A stretch of 64,000 bases of DNA from Phlegmacium glaucopus (taxonomy: Eukaryota; Basidiomycota; Agaricomycetes; Agaricales; Cortinariaceae). The notes beneath the pieces are model-generated. The model searched no databases, was not told where the DNA came from, and saw only the letters and a list, made by a program, of their open reading frames with translations. The DNA lies in assembly GCA_015039465.1 (NCBI GenBank), contig MU130299.1:53231-117230 (forward strand), written 5' to 3'. Below are positions 1 through 11,700 of this stretch, one piece after another. Made by a program: the position numbers and the translations under genes. Each line of letters begins with the position of its first letter. Position 1 is the stretch's first letter.

Positions 1-916
1 GAGAGCAGTACCATTGGGAGCAGTAGGGATTTGTTGGGCAGTAAGTGTAGATGTGAGTTCGTTCACAATAAATAAAATGCCGTCTATTCATGGATGAGGG
101 TAGTGTGTAGATTTCAGTGAAAATTTCGAGTTTACCTCGGATAGCCATATGACGCGGCCCATTACCAGGAGCAACATCAATTTGACCTTGGACCTTGAAT
201 TTTCCAGGTGCACCATCGTTTACCAGTCGCCAAATTTTGTCAGCGCCCTAATACAACAACAAATTCTCAGCAACATTGGAAAGAATTGAGGACGGGCCGG
301 GAAATATAATTTACCAGATCAGAAACGAAAACTTCGCCGTTATGTTCCAATGACATGTGAGGGTTAGATGCATCACCATTAACAGGGAAGTTTACGACTG
401 GTGAATCCTTCTGGAAGTGGAGAGGATCATCTAATGTTGTAGCGACAAGTGAACAATTAGCGGAACCAAACTGTATAGTTTTGAGGGTTATTGAGAACAG
501 ATGCATTGGAAGGATTTGGACTGACGTTCATAGCCGTCACTTCTCCTGTCGAAAGTGGGTTGGTAAAAGTAGGTCCATTGCCACCAGTTGAAACGGTATC
601 AACTAAGGTCAACCCGCCATTGCTATCAACAATAAAAGACTGTAGATTTCCGGTCGGGTTCTCATTGACAGCACTTGATGAGAATCAAGCAAAAATACCA
701 CCAACATTGAGCAAATTCAAACGAGGCACGTTGAAAGCTTGAAAGAGAAGTTGCTCACTAGAGAATGCTGGAATTGCGAGGATGCGAGGCGATCCAAGAA
801 GGGTTCTCTCCTGTTGGATTCTGCTTGGTCAAAAGCAGAGAAGATGCATCCGAGTCAAAAACGTAAGTTGCAATGAACGTTGAGAATCCTCCGGCGAGAA
901 TGGTGAAATTGACCAT
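1..916 (-). CDS. Lactonase-type seven-bladed beta-propeller protein, 5' part only
   Basis: Fungal relative of 6-phosphogluconolactonase / carboxy-cis,cis-muconate cyclase (lactonase family, PF10282 type). The role is inferred from the family; the substrate is unknown. The start is the ATG at 914-916, opening MVNFTILAGG. Exon 1 runs 916-759, then a GT-AG intron restores the YAVNENP-type junction at 673. A further short intron inside exon 2 joins TAMN to FGSANC. Another intron follows the EVFVSDL segment near 315. The reading frame is still open at base 1 (segment ending NELTSTLTAQQIPTAPNG), so the C-terminal blades lie outside the window. It aligns along its whole visible length with the gene at 17360-18647, so the two are paralogues. 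The ATG is the same as in the paralogue (MVCFTILAGG), which supports the start choice. Confidence 0.82.
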
Positions 917-1304
917 GATGCGCAAGCAAGGGTGGACTTGGGTTGGGATCTGGATAATACAAAGGAATGGAAGTAAAATGGCGCTGCCTGCCTGAGGCCT
1001 AGTGGTGGAAAAAAGATGTCGATACAGCTGAAAGAAAGAATGAAGATACAGAGATGAAATCAGGGTAAAGACAAGAAGAAAGAAAACAATAAAATTTAGA
1101 AACAATGCCATGAGTCAATACGGCATTCATGTACACGTACATGAGGCGCAGTTTATTCGTTCCATGCACAGTTTAATAGATAAGAAAGTCTGTGATTTGC
1201 CCAGTTCATTAGATAACAACGTCTGTGTCACTATACTACTTGGTATCAAAATAGTCCATTGGTTCAGTGCTACTGATTGAAATAAGTAAACGAATGTTCG
1301 AGCT

Positions 1305-3028
1305 TCACACCTGAACCTTCCTTTTCGACAGGTCAACTACTCCTTCTCCGTGCTTTCCAGCTCTCTCCTTTCCGACTTCTCTGTCATGTTTTGACTTCAC
1401 CCGCTTCAGCAACCAGAAGCTATAGATTGCCGTCAATATTCCAAGCACGCCAGTAGACGCACCAGTAACGATAATGGTAACCTTGCTGCTAGACGAAAAT
1501 CCTCCACCCTGGACGCCAAAAACGTTGGCTACAGTTGATAAAAACCCTGCAAGTGAATTCATTGCACCAGGTCTAGAAATAAAATAATCTGTGAGCGACT
1601 CTTCACACTTGATCTAGCCCTTTTTGTAATGGCTCCACGCACAAGAAAATTTTATTTAAAGTCCAAATGTAGTTCCTCCTCCATCTCCACCAAAGCCACA
1701 GCATTCCTGCGGCCCCAATTCCAGTACAAAGCCAACCGATTACGAGTCTAACGAAAAGTACAATCAGCAATCTGTCAGCCTTGTTTTCCCTCATGGTACA
1801 CTCCGAATCAACGGTACAATCACACCGTCCGTCAATCGGCCCCAAGACAAGAAATACACACGTAGAGTTCAGTGGTTCTTACTCACAGGGGAATACTTGT
1901 AACCACACGCACCAACCGCTGTCCAATCTGATTGGAAGTATCAAGGCTCTTCAAGCTTGTGAATGTACCCGGCAGAAGGATGAAACCGGCCAAAAAGATC
2001 CAGCTGAAGAACCCCGCGAACAAATTATACATTGTCGGGATATCATCGAGTGCTAATAACATATTGACATATTGTGTATCCATTTGACTGGGAGTTCCGT
2101 GCATAAGATGTGGTCGGGTATCTGTTTTGCTAGCGTCCGTGCCGCGGTCTTGACCTTGATCCTGAGTTGGTAGGGAGGTAGGGTGCTCGACATGATCCTG
2201 GGGTTTATTGACATTTGAGGAGGCTTGAGGTTGAGAGTGCGTCCAAGAGTAGTTAGATTGACTTGGATCTTGAATCGGAAGTGAAGATTTCAAAGGAGGT
2301 TCGATGCGGACCCGGGGTTTATTAGTACTGGAGGGGATTTCTGTCTCTTGTGGTTGTTGAATCTGTATGCGCGTCGGAGCATACTTGGATTTATTTCGTT
2401 CTTCCGTCGGTACTGAAGGTATCGAAAGAGGTTCGACAAAGTCCTGAGGCTTAGTATTAGCAACACTATACGAGCCTTGTGTCGCTTGCGGGTGTTGAAG
2501 TTGTGGGCCACTGTTGGACGAACTTATATCTTGAGTCGGTACCGGAGGAAGGTCATCGTTACGCTTTCGGGGTTCACTACCACCATAAGGGAGTCCCGTC
2601 GCTGGAGGGTATTGAGGTTGTCGACGGTTGTAAGTGCGATTGGACGGACTTCGATCCTGAGTTGGAACTGAAGATATTTTGTTTTCGATACTGTTTTCCG
2701 ATTCACGTTCACCGGAATTATATGAGAGTTGTGTTTTTCCTGGATATCGAGGTTGAGTCGGCGGAACTGAAGTTGTTGAGAGGTCGTCGCGATTATTTCG
2801 AGATACGTTGGGACTATAGGAACGGTTGGTCTCCGGTACATATCGAGACGGCTGGCTAACCGATTTGGATGGTCCTTTGGTAGAAACCTGGGTTATCTGT
2901 TCATGATCAACACTATTCTGGAGGCCTTGAGACAGATATGTCTCTAGTGGTTGTAGACCTTGGGAGCCTGTGTAATCGCACTCAGCGCAGTAACATACTG
3001 GGGATGGTTTCCAAGTCACTGAACTCAT
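1305..3028 (-). CDS. Disordered N-terminus plus multi-helix membrane domain, conserved fungal protein of unknown function
   Basis: Three exons: 3028-1887, 1747-1643 and 1572-1305. The splice sites (GTGAGT/TAG and GTGCGT/TAG) rebuild one continuous frame through IPLLVIGWLCTGIGAAGM and KIFLPGAMNSLAG. I chose the ATG at 3028 (MSSVTWKP) because the open frame 5' of it has no ATG. About 300 residues of Ser/Pro/Gln/Thr-rich, low-complexity sequence are followed by a membrane domain with about four helices: FAGFFSWIFLAGFILLPGTF, IPLLVIGWLCTGIGA, a segment around MLWLWWRWRRNYIW, and VTIIVTGASTGVLGILTAIY. A short charged tail ends near RKVQV. I recall a similar membrane domain in many uncharacterised ascomycete and basidiomycete proteins but can name no function. 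The last ORF alone (85 residues) could be mistaken for a small separate gene; the splice continuity argues against that. Confidence 0.72.
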
Positions 3029-3407
3029 CGTCGCCGGAGGTGAGAACAACTAATTCTCTTGGCACGCAATATCATGTGGTGTGGTGTACGGTAATTCTAA
3101 AGCCGACGTGTATATTCGTAAATCGTAAATCGTGACACCTAATGATACAAATTTTATCTTCTCCGCTGTATGCCCCCACGCTTTTACATATCGTGATCAG
3201 CCTGAGAGGAAGCTGATGTGAACATTGACGCTCCAATGGTCAATGCAGCACATTGTCGCACGCAGGTTCTGCGCCAGCGGTCGCTACCTCAAACCTGATA
3301 TTACGGCGCTAATATGAGAACCGTCGCTCGCCATCCAGCAAGCCTAAACGATCCCCAGCTCCGACCCGATGTTATTATCAAGCAGGGAATGATATATGAT
3401 TCCCCAC

Positions 3408-4962
3408 TCATGGAACCCCGTACTCCTCATCCTCGTTCGTCCGAGAGCGTAATCCAGATAATCTACTTGTCCTTGGATTCGTGAGAGAGAAAGTCAAAGG
3501 AGGTAACATCGGTGAAGCAGGCGGTGATATGGGAGGTGGAGGTCCCGTTGGCGGTGAATCATATCTATGGTCACACGTTGATGTAAATTCCCTTGTATCA
3601 GACCGCACTGTGTCCGCAGTTGTGTCGACATCATAAGAATCACGACCAAGTCCGATCTGGACTATAATGAGCGTCGGGACAATTCCCTGGAACGAACACC
3701 TTGCAGTTAGTACCAGAAGATGTAATCAAATTAAGGAATAAAAATTACCACAACTTGGGCTAGCCCCGCGTCAAGGATGAGCTTGTGTAAATCAAGTTAG
3801 TCACAACAAATCATGCCAAGAACCTGCTACACACATCAGGAAAGACCACATCCAGTACGACATATATCGAATAAATAATGCTCGATTCCACTCTGGTGGA
3901 GCACGTAAGAAGGTTTAAGCTGGACCATGAAAAGCTCCCGAAACACAAACCACATACATGATTGCAATCATAGTATTGTATTTAGAAGAGAGTCGAGGCC
4001 CTAAAATAGAGCGGGCCTTCCGCGCAATCCACCAGATGCGACCGGCTAAAAACTCTTTCATGAGCCTGGAAAAGAACTGGAGTGGTGGGAAAAACACACC
4101 CATGAGTATAGTCACCAACAGATTCAAAGCGACAGTGGTAAACAGGAAAGCCACCAGTAGGGGTCGAAAGCGATATTCTTCTGTCGAGAGAGCAATGAAA
4201 GTATATCCACAGACTAGGGTTTAGGTATTAGCTAAATAGAAGTGTAGTATTAGAGGAGAGGTTACCGGATCCGCCAAGGAGCAAGAGGCAAGGAATGACG
4301 ATCACACGTTTACTATGATTCCATATCGTATGACAACGGTAGATCTGACGGCAGACAATGAGCAAAGGACCGTTAAGATTCTCGGAAAACATACCACCAG
4401 GCTGTCAGCAATAACGCTGGAGTTCGAAAATCTCTCATTGAGCAAACATCAACTGAGGTGAAAATAGTAGTTCACTTACTTGCTTGTAATATAGATAAGA
4501 AATTTGAAGTGCAGATCTGCCTCTGGTATACTGTTCTTTTTGGCGACGAACCAGAAAAGAAAGCTGAGCTCCAAGACGACGTCCACGGTGGCAAGAGCGA
4601 ACATCATCATAGCACAAGCTATCAACACTTTCCTTGTCGTTCTTTTGTTTCTTAGGAGAACACGAATGCAAATGGCAAAGAGAGTCGAGTAAATCCCTAC
4701 ATGTCGAATCGTCAGCACATGCAAATGAAAGGCTCTTCCTCAAAGATTTACCATATAGGAAAACTTCAAACTGTTCAACATACGTCAGACTCTACCCTAA
4801 GCGTTCAAGTGGGGCCGGCAGATAACGCACCATACATGCAGCACTATACTGATTCAAGGAATAATATTCTGAATCGTCATCTGCATTAGAAATGGCGATG
4901 GCTAAAGCGCCAAGGCGACCAGCAGACGCCTTGTAGTACTGCTTCAGCATGAATGTTGCCAT
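3408..4962 (-). CDS. Seven-helix membrane protein, tandem copy 1
   Basis: Member of an expanded, uncharacterised agaricomycete family of seven-transmembrane proteins (receptor-like topology, function unknown). The ATG at 4962 opens MATFMLKQYY. Exon 1 ends in a split His codon and continues at 4789 as LTYVEQFEVFLYG. Later exons give GIYSTLFAICIRVLL (TM), ALATVDVVLELSFLFWF (TM), VIADSL, IYRCHTIWNHSKRVIVIPC (TM), VCGYTFIALSTEE, the LLVAFLFTTVALNLLVTI helix, LAGRIWWIARKAR, ESSIIYSIYVVLDVVF, LILDAGLAQVV and GIVPTLIIVQIGLGR. The cytosolic tail is Pro/Ser-rich and ends EDEEYGVP. Family hallmarks are the IYRC motif after TM3, the GRIWW motif before TM6 and PTLIIVxxGLGR at the end of TM7. Two more copies follow in the same orientation, with introns at the same places, so this is a tandem array. 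Confidence 0.78.
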
Positions 4963-5152
4963 CGTCAAAAGAAATTTTGGGCAAGTGCCCTTGGGGAATG
5001 GTCGTTGTCAGGAAAGAAAGAAAAGGGGTGTTATCGTCTGTGAGAAAACAGCTCGGCTCAATGAACTAATTTTAGCATGAGCAAGTTTGTTCATGTTTGG
5101 CGCACACAAAGGTCTATCAGGTGCACACTGCACTTATAATACACGTCATAGG

Positions 5153-6599
5153 TCATTTCTTTGCAGATGGTTGGTCGGTGACCGTGACAACGACAGGAGC
5201 GGTACTACTAGTTCGCATATCCAATTGTGTAGGTACTGCTGTCGTGCTAAAGGTGGTGTTGTCCGAGTCATCAAATGCTTCACGGTGCAAGTTCCGTAAA
5301 ATGATAGTGGTAGCTGTGATGCCCTGGTTGACCTATGGTCAAATAGAGAAGGGAGTGACCTGATCTTACTCACCGCTATTTGGGTTAGACAAGCAGCTAA
5401 AACAAGCTGGAAATAAACTATCAGACTTTCAACAGAAACCAGGATGGGAACCCGACCACTGACTGAATGGAAAAGCAAGTAGAGAAAAATCGATACGCTA
5501 TATATTGCGCCTGAATCAAGACTTGCATAAAAATTGCGATCAGGCGACTGTCATTTGGAGTATCATAAATCGTCAACATACATCAAAGATATCACCAAGT
5601 TATTTATGGCGAACAGATCCATTCTCATAGGTGATCGAAATTTTCGCGAAGACCACCACATTCGAGTGACTAAATAACAACCAAAATTTGAGATGAACAG
5701 ACGGACAAATTTTCAAAAAAATAATCTTTCACCAATCAAAAGAGTTACAGAAAGATTTGCTGCCGCGGAGGTGATGAAGCTGGCTGCTAGAAGTCGGTCT
5801 CCAAGCTGAATAGCTGGTATAGATGCAAAGCTGACGACTGCAACTATGAGAACTATCGAGCTATCTTTGGGTAACAAGTCATACCAGTGCCACATATAGC
5901 TAACGCAATTGGAGCGATAAGGATGGGTTTATTCTTCCAAAAAGTATAACATCGACTGATCTGGAAGATATTCGGGGCGCTGAGACCTCGGCAGACCTTT
6001 GTTAGGGGACTCTCTTACCAGTAGACCACTGGCGATCGCACTGTCGAAGCTATCAGACGGTCAAATACCACAGAGACCACCGATACGTACTTGGCGAGAA
6101 TATATAGACCAAATTTGTACATCAGCGTCGTACTCCACGGATGGTGATGGTGTGGTACTCTATCACTTTGATTTTGTGTCGTTCCGTTGGATGCTGAATC
6201 CGAATCCGAGTCCGAATCGGAAGAAAGTGCATATTGGAAGAAGTAAAAATGACTGATGGCGATGTCTGCTGATGCAAGTAGAAATAGGGCGATTACAGCA
6301 CCCAGAAGCATTTTATTGACAAGTTTGCGCTTCAAGTTCGCAAGTATGATGGTGCAGTAACCGAACAGGACCACATAGACCCCTGATGCGAAGAAAAAGT
6401 TAAGCCTTAAACTTTCGAGATGAGAGACGATGAACTTAACCATAAAGGTATGTATCTACCTGAAAGAAACAAAAACTTTGATTAGGGTAATTCAACAGAC
6501 ACGCGGGGAAATTTTACACACCAGAATTGCTGGATATTTTGACTTGGAGGTCCATGGTTCCTTAAGAAATGGTATTAACGGTCGGGACGCCATTGCCAT
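5153..6599 (-). CDS. Seven-helix membrane protein, tandem copy 2
   Basis: Same family and exon plan as the neighbour at 3408-4962. The start is at 6599 (MAMASRP) or the second ATG at 6593. Exon 1 ends in phase 0 after PAIL. A 19-base exon (6441-6459, coding VDTYLYG with the next base) then leads into GVYVVLFGYCTIIL. Between the second and third helices there is an acidic-serine run (SDSDSDSDSA) in the loop. Further exons give the FDSAIAS segment, ISRCYTFWKNKPILIAP, FITSAAANLSVTLLIG, a diverged RMWW-type loop, ESLIVYFQLVLAACLTQIA and VNQGITATTIILRNLHREAF. The tail is Thr-rich and ends DQPSAKK. The last helix motif is less conserved than in copies 1 and 3 (TTIILRN instead of PTLIIVxxGLG). Ligand and signalling role are unknown. 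Confidence 0.75.
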
Positions 6600-7392
6600 A
6601 ACGAACAGTGGGCCGTGCACGTGGAGGCAACACTTGCCAGTGGAAGTAGGATGTAAGTGAGTCTAAAATCACCAATGACTAAAAACAAGCATTGTCTAAT
6701 GCCAAGTGCTGCGCGTAGGATAAACATAGACTACACAACGCTTAGTCCTCACAACGTTAAGTTGTGAAGAGAATCATTGATCCTAAATAGTAAACCGTTT
6801 CTAAAACGTGGGGAAGGGGTTAAGTTTAGTTGGAGCGTGTGATAATGACTAGATATAGCTTAACGGTAGTTAACGGTTCTCTGAAAGGCCGGCTTGGCGT
6901 GTTGGACTCGAGACTTGAAAAGAGAGTTCCTTGTGAACTCACACCTACAGCCAAAGCCCGCATATTACGGGCCTGTTTTCCCGATTTCCAAAACGGTCCA
7001 CCGGAAAGGTTGTAAACCATCAAGGTTGTCATCGATTGCCACCTATATATTGCCACTCATCATCAAACGCTTAGAGTTTAGTGCCTGACAATTGGGTGAC
7101 TTTCCATACAGTACCCCGCTTCCATGAGCGGGAGGTACGTTGGCATTTGGAAAACCTTGAATTACGTTAGCTGCATGATTGAGTCTTGGATATAAATCTT
7201 ACCCGACTCCAGTGCCAAGTTTGAGTTATTTATATGGGAGAGATAAGACGGGGAAGTTACTCTGCACAACATGACTGCGTTTTTGCGTTCCTGGTTTACA
7301 ACTTTGGGGGAGGATGAACTTGGAAGCCGATTGTGAATCACCTTTTTCTGCGAATATTCATGGTAGGCTTAGAGACAAGATTCAGTTCAATT

Positions 7393-8797
7393 CTATAAAG
7401 CATTGTCCCTTTCTATACAGGAAGATGTTTGCGCATTATTGAAAGCGGTAGGCTGCTCGGTTACAGGTGCTGCCCCGACGCTGCTGAAAATCGAGTCCAA
7501 TACTGGGGTGCTCGATTGCCTCTCTTCCTCACGATGAAGGGTGATGATCGTTTCAGCATCCAAGGTACATCTTCCCAGCCCAACTCGAATGATAATTAAT
7601 GTGGGGACGATACCCTTCCATGATAATTCTTGAACAAAGAGGTCTCTTCAAGTAAAGATAACTCACCACTACTTGAATGAGACCTGCATCCAAAACGACC
7701 TATGTAGTTCATTAAAAACAGACAACTCGATATAGTTAGTTATAACTTAGCTCACCGTAGGAACGAGCAAATCTAGTAGTATATACATCGAAAGTATAGC
7801 TCCGGACTCTATGCTGAAATGATGATTAGTCCGATTGACAGCGTCGATCATGGATGTCGCTTACATGACGGCAGAATATGAATAATACCTCCCAGCCATC
7901 TCGGAGCCAAGTATTGACCGAATTTGTCGAGCGTTCCAAATTATTTTGCCGGCTAAATGGTTCATTAGCACAGATAAAAATTATGAATTGAGTTTACCTG
8001 TAAGAATGGTGAGAGATGCATTGAGCGCAAAAACCAGCCACAGGTAGACAGGAAGCAGATCGTTGATGTCGTCGGAACGGGATATCACGAATAGATATCC
8101 ACACACTTGAGAAGTCAGTAAGTTTGCTTTCAAGAATAAATCACGATTCTTACTTGTTGAAAAGAGCAAAGCGATACATGGGATGATAATAAGGATTTTT
8201 TTGTAGCGCCATACAACATAACAACGATATAGCTATTTGAGGAGGAATGCATTTGAGTATAGTCTTGAAGCAGAGGACCGATTAGACCTTACAATTAGTG
8301 AATCGGCAATGACACTAGAATATTATGAGCCGCATCTCCATGACTTAAGAGGAAAATACGCACTTATTGGTAACATAAAATAGGTATTTGGGATACGCAT
8401 GATAGACGGGAAGTTCTTGTTGCGGGAACACATAGTGGAAGGCATAATATATTGTCATGCTGATGTCAGCTGTTGTAATGGCGAACATAGCCACAGTAAC
8501 CGCGAGGAAGAACCATTTTGAAGGTTTCCTGTTGGCCAAGAGCAGATAAACGGAAAATACAAAGAGAACATTGTATGCGCCTGCACCAAGGGAGTGGATA
8601 GTTAAGTGAAAGCGTCAGGATGGACAGTCGGAGGGCAGTCACCATATAACAAGATCTCAAACTTCAGAAACAGACATTTACTCTGAGCTAAGAGAACATG
8701 GAATAAAAGGTTGGACTTTTACCATATACGACGCAACATACTCCGAAAGACTTTTAGGATATTTCACGTCGTCGATGTCCAGTGTTTCTCCCGCCAT
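7393..8797 (-). CDS. Seven-helix membrane protein, tandem copy 3
   Basis: Third paralogue of the array. The ATG at 8797 opens MAGETLDIDDVKYP. Exon 1 ends after VASYM and joins a short exon SKCLFLKFEILLYG. The following exons encode AYNVLFVFSVYLLLANRKP (TM1), FFLAVTVAMFAITTADIS (TM2), VIADSLI (TM3), LYRCYVVWRYKKILIIIPC, VCGYLFVISRS, VYLWLVFALNASLTILTG, AGKIIWNARQIRSILGSE, SIESGAILSMYILLDLLVPT, VVLDAGLIQVV and GIVPTLIIIRVGLGR. The tail of about 50 residues ends CIERDNAL. It matches copy 1 more closely than copy 2 in the last helices. The matching intron positions in all three point to tandem duplication of an already intron-rich gene. Confidence 0.76.
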
Positions 8798-11700
8798 TGT
8801 AAATACGCAAGCTGAAAGGAATGGATAGTAGGAAAGGGCTTATCAGGCAACACAGTGACGGTAGGAGAGAATTATCCCCCACTGGCGGGACCCTTCTAGT
8901 GTTACCGAACAAATAGCACCGCCGACATTGGCAGGTCCAGTGCCGCACTGATTATGTATATGGGGCCTAGACTCAGGGATAGTTGTTAGCCATGACCTGC
9001 ATGAATGCACGGTGGCGTACTTTGTGAGTCGGTAACCTAGTCTGTTTTCACCTGCAGGGTAGTCTCCGACCTAATGATAATCATCACTAACAGGGGTCGA
9101 ATCGAATATTCGGGTCACAATAGACTCACGTGAGTTGGCCAAACTCAACCAAGCAATCACATTAATTAACGCGACGCGTGTACTGTACCGCTCATAACTA
9201 CTTTTCTTGGACTCGTTCGTCTGTAATATGCACATAATCTTTATTATTATCTATAAAACACACTCCTTCAAGTTTCCCAACCATCTTAGAAAAACCTTCT
9301 CTCTATGATAGCCCTGCAGGGCACAACTCATTCACAACATCCTGGCTCAAAGTTAACCAATACCCGTTGAACCGTGGTGTGGCTGGGTACTCTGGAGATG
9401 AAATATAGAAGTTGACATGATTGGCATTCCATGAGGGAGAGGTAGAAAATCCAAGGAGATTCACGCGATATGCTCGTTGATCTATACGGTTCGAGGTTAC
9501 ATCTGAACGTCAGCGTGCTACTTCACGCGATCACGACTGGCTAGCGAGGCTAGGTTCGAGGGGCGCGTGTGAAATCAGACTTAGATCTCAAATGACGGTC
9601 AAGAAGCTCAGTCCCTCATAGTACAGGTCCCACAGACGTATTCCAGAGGCAGTAGTTAGTGTCTTTCAAGTTGTAGTTACCAGTTTTGGCATGGTGGCCA
9701 AACCCCCAAAAATGTTCCCTTCATTCAGTTTAAATTGAATGATTCCATTTGTAAAAAGGAACCTCTTGGCAAGGCAGATATGAACCTGATCTGTTTATAT
9801 TCAAGTTGACTGGCGGTGGTTGAACGTTTGACGTGCAAGCTCATAGATACTCTGTTGGAATTTATTGAACTCAGGGATTAAGTATTTGATAATACGATTC
9901 ACGTTTGGCCAGCGCGGGTCGAGCGCCTTGCAAACGAGTGAGTAAAACGGTACACTACTACTACTACTCATATCCTATCGTGCTTACTAATCATTCCTAA
10001 TCGGGAAGACCTTTTCTAATGCTCGAAAATATTCAACATACTCCACGTAGAACAAGGTGCAGTCAAACCATAAGTACCTCTCAGTGGATGCCTGAGTCAT
10101 GTTGAGAGGCAACTTTTAGTGCAAAAGCCCTCAAAAGAAAAGTCTCTACGTCCACTGGCCCGTTATTTCGAATTGAGCGTGACTTGTATTGTGTGTCATT
10201 GTTTGGTTTGTGTACACGTTATTTTTGGAAAAATCTCTTTGCAATGAACCACCACCACCACGAACCCAGCTCTCGATTCTATACATACTTGAATATTTGA
10301 CTTTTCAAGCCCTCATCGCTCCAGGCACTCCTCCACTCGTATCAGCAGGTTTTCCCCTGGGGTCAATACCACCTCGGCCAACATGATCCACTTCTACGTA
10401 GAAGTGGTACCTAACCCTAAGTTTTTCGTGGACCACGGTTCTTTCCTCCTTTGCTCAAAGGGATACACTGGTGATATTTCGGTTTTGGAGCGACAACCGT
10501 CGACGGGTGATAGGATAGTAGCGTCAGAACCCCGATGCCAACTCGCGTCTTTGTTTCATGTCGGTGCCACAAGAGGCTTTCACTTCTGATGACGTCTTCG
10601 CCTTCTTCCTTAATCGCCTCTCCGGAAAGTGTTGGAGTTTGGTTACCTCTTTCCTGCGCCTCGGCTACAAACAGATCCATGTCTGCGTTGCCTCGGGACC
10701 CCCGTTCTCGCAATGTGCCACCTCATGAAATATGCACAGGACGCTGTGGCATGGAGCCCTCTGCATCCTCGCAAGATGTTTTGAGCCTTGTCGTATGCTT
10801 CCATATCATGTTGGTGGTATTTTTTTGCTTGATAAAGGGAAGGTGACGCCGGAAACACATTGGATCCATCGCCCTGATGCGAGAATTTGCGGACACAGCA
10901 CCAGAGAGGCGTCGCGGTACAGCCTATGGAAGATAGGTCGAAAATTGAAGAGGTCACGCACACTCTTAGCATACGAGTATGGCATACGTGTTTCCTGGGC
11001 CTCCGCACAGATCTTTTCGTGAGATCACATCTGCCCAAGGTCACTCCCTCATGCACTTGGTTCCTCGATGCCGATATCTACCGACATCGTCCATCCTACA
11101 CCCCGACAGAATATCACCTAGTTACCTCCCTACCATCTTTCGAGATGTCCAGAGCCTGCATACAGGAAGAGTGTGGTCTGGGCCTTTGGCTCTTTCCCTA
11201 GGACAACGATTGTCACCCTCGTGGTGGTAAGCGGATATCCTAAATCCCGGCAATGTTTCCGAAAATTCCATTTGCCGTGGACTACTGTGGTTCTTGTTGT
11301 CTCTCTTCGGAGAAGCGTGTCGAGAAAGGCTGCTGGTGAAGTTCAGAAGCGTCGGCGAGCGCATTGAAATTTTCATGGCTTACGTGGTCAAACTCCCGGG
11401 AACCAGGAATCCATGCTGAACGAACTGGGTATGGAGACAGACAGAAAAGTAAATATTGTCAGGTCCCTGAAGAACTTGAGCCACGAGGCGGACGCTTTGG
11501 TACAGCGATGCGTTCAAAGCGCAGAGGTTTGGCCACTGTGGTCTCCCATATTTCCTCCTTACTTGATTTTCCATGGGTCACTTTTCGTTTTGGATGTTCC
11601 CTGCGCCCCCAACATCGAATCTTTCAAAACAGGAAGATCGACCGTGAATGCTTTCTCTGGATGTTACTCAACTCTCGCTGCGGTTGGTTTTCTTGACCTC

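Noticed and set aside
1305..1562. Small separate membrane protein of 85 residues
   Set aside because: The preceding TTTCTAG acceptor and the KIFLPGAMNSLAG join make it the last exon of the gene starting at 3028.
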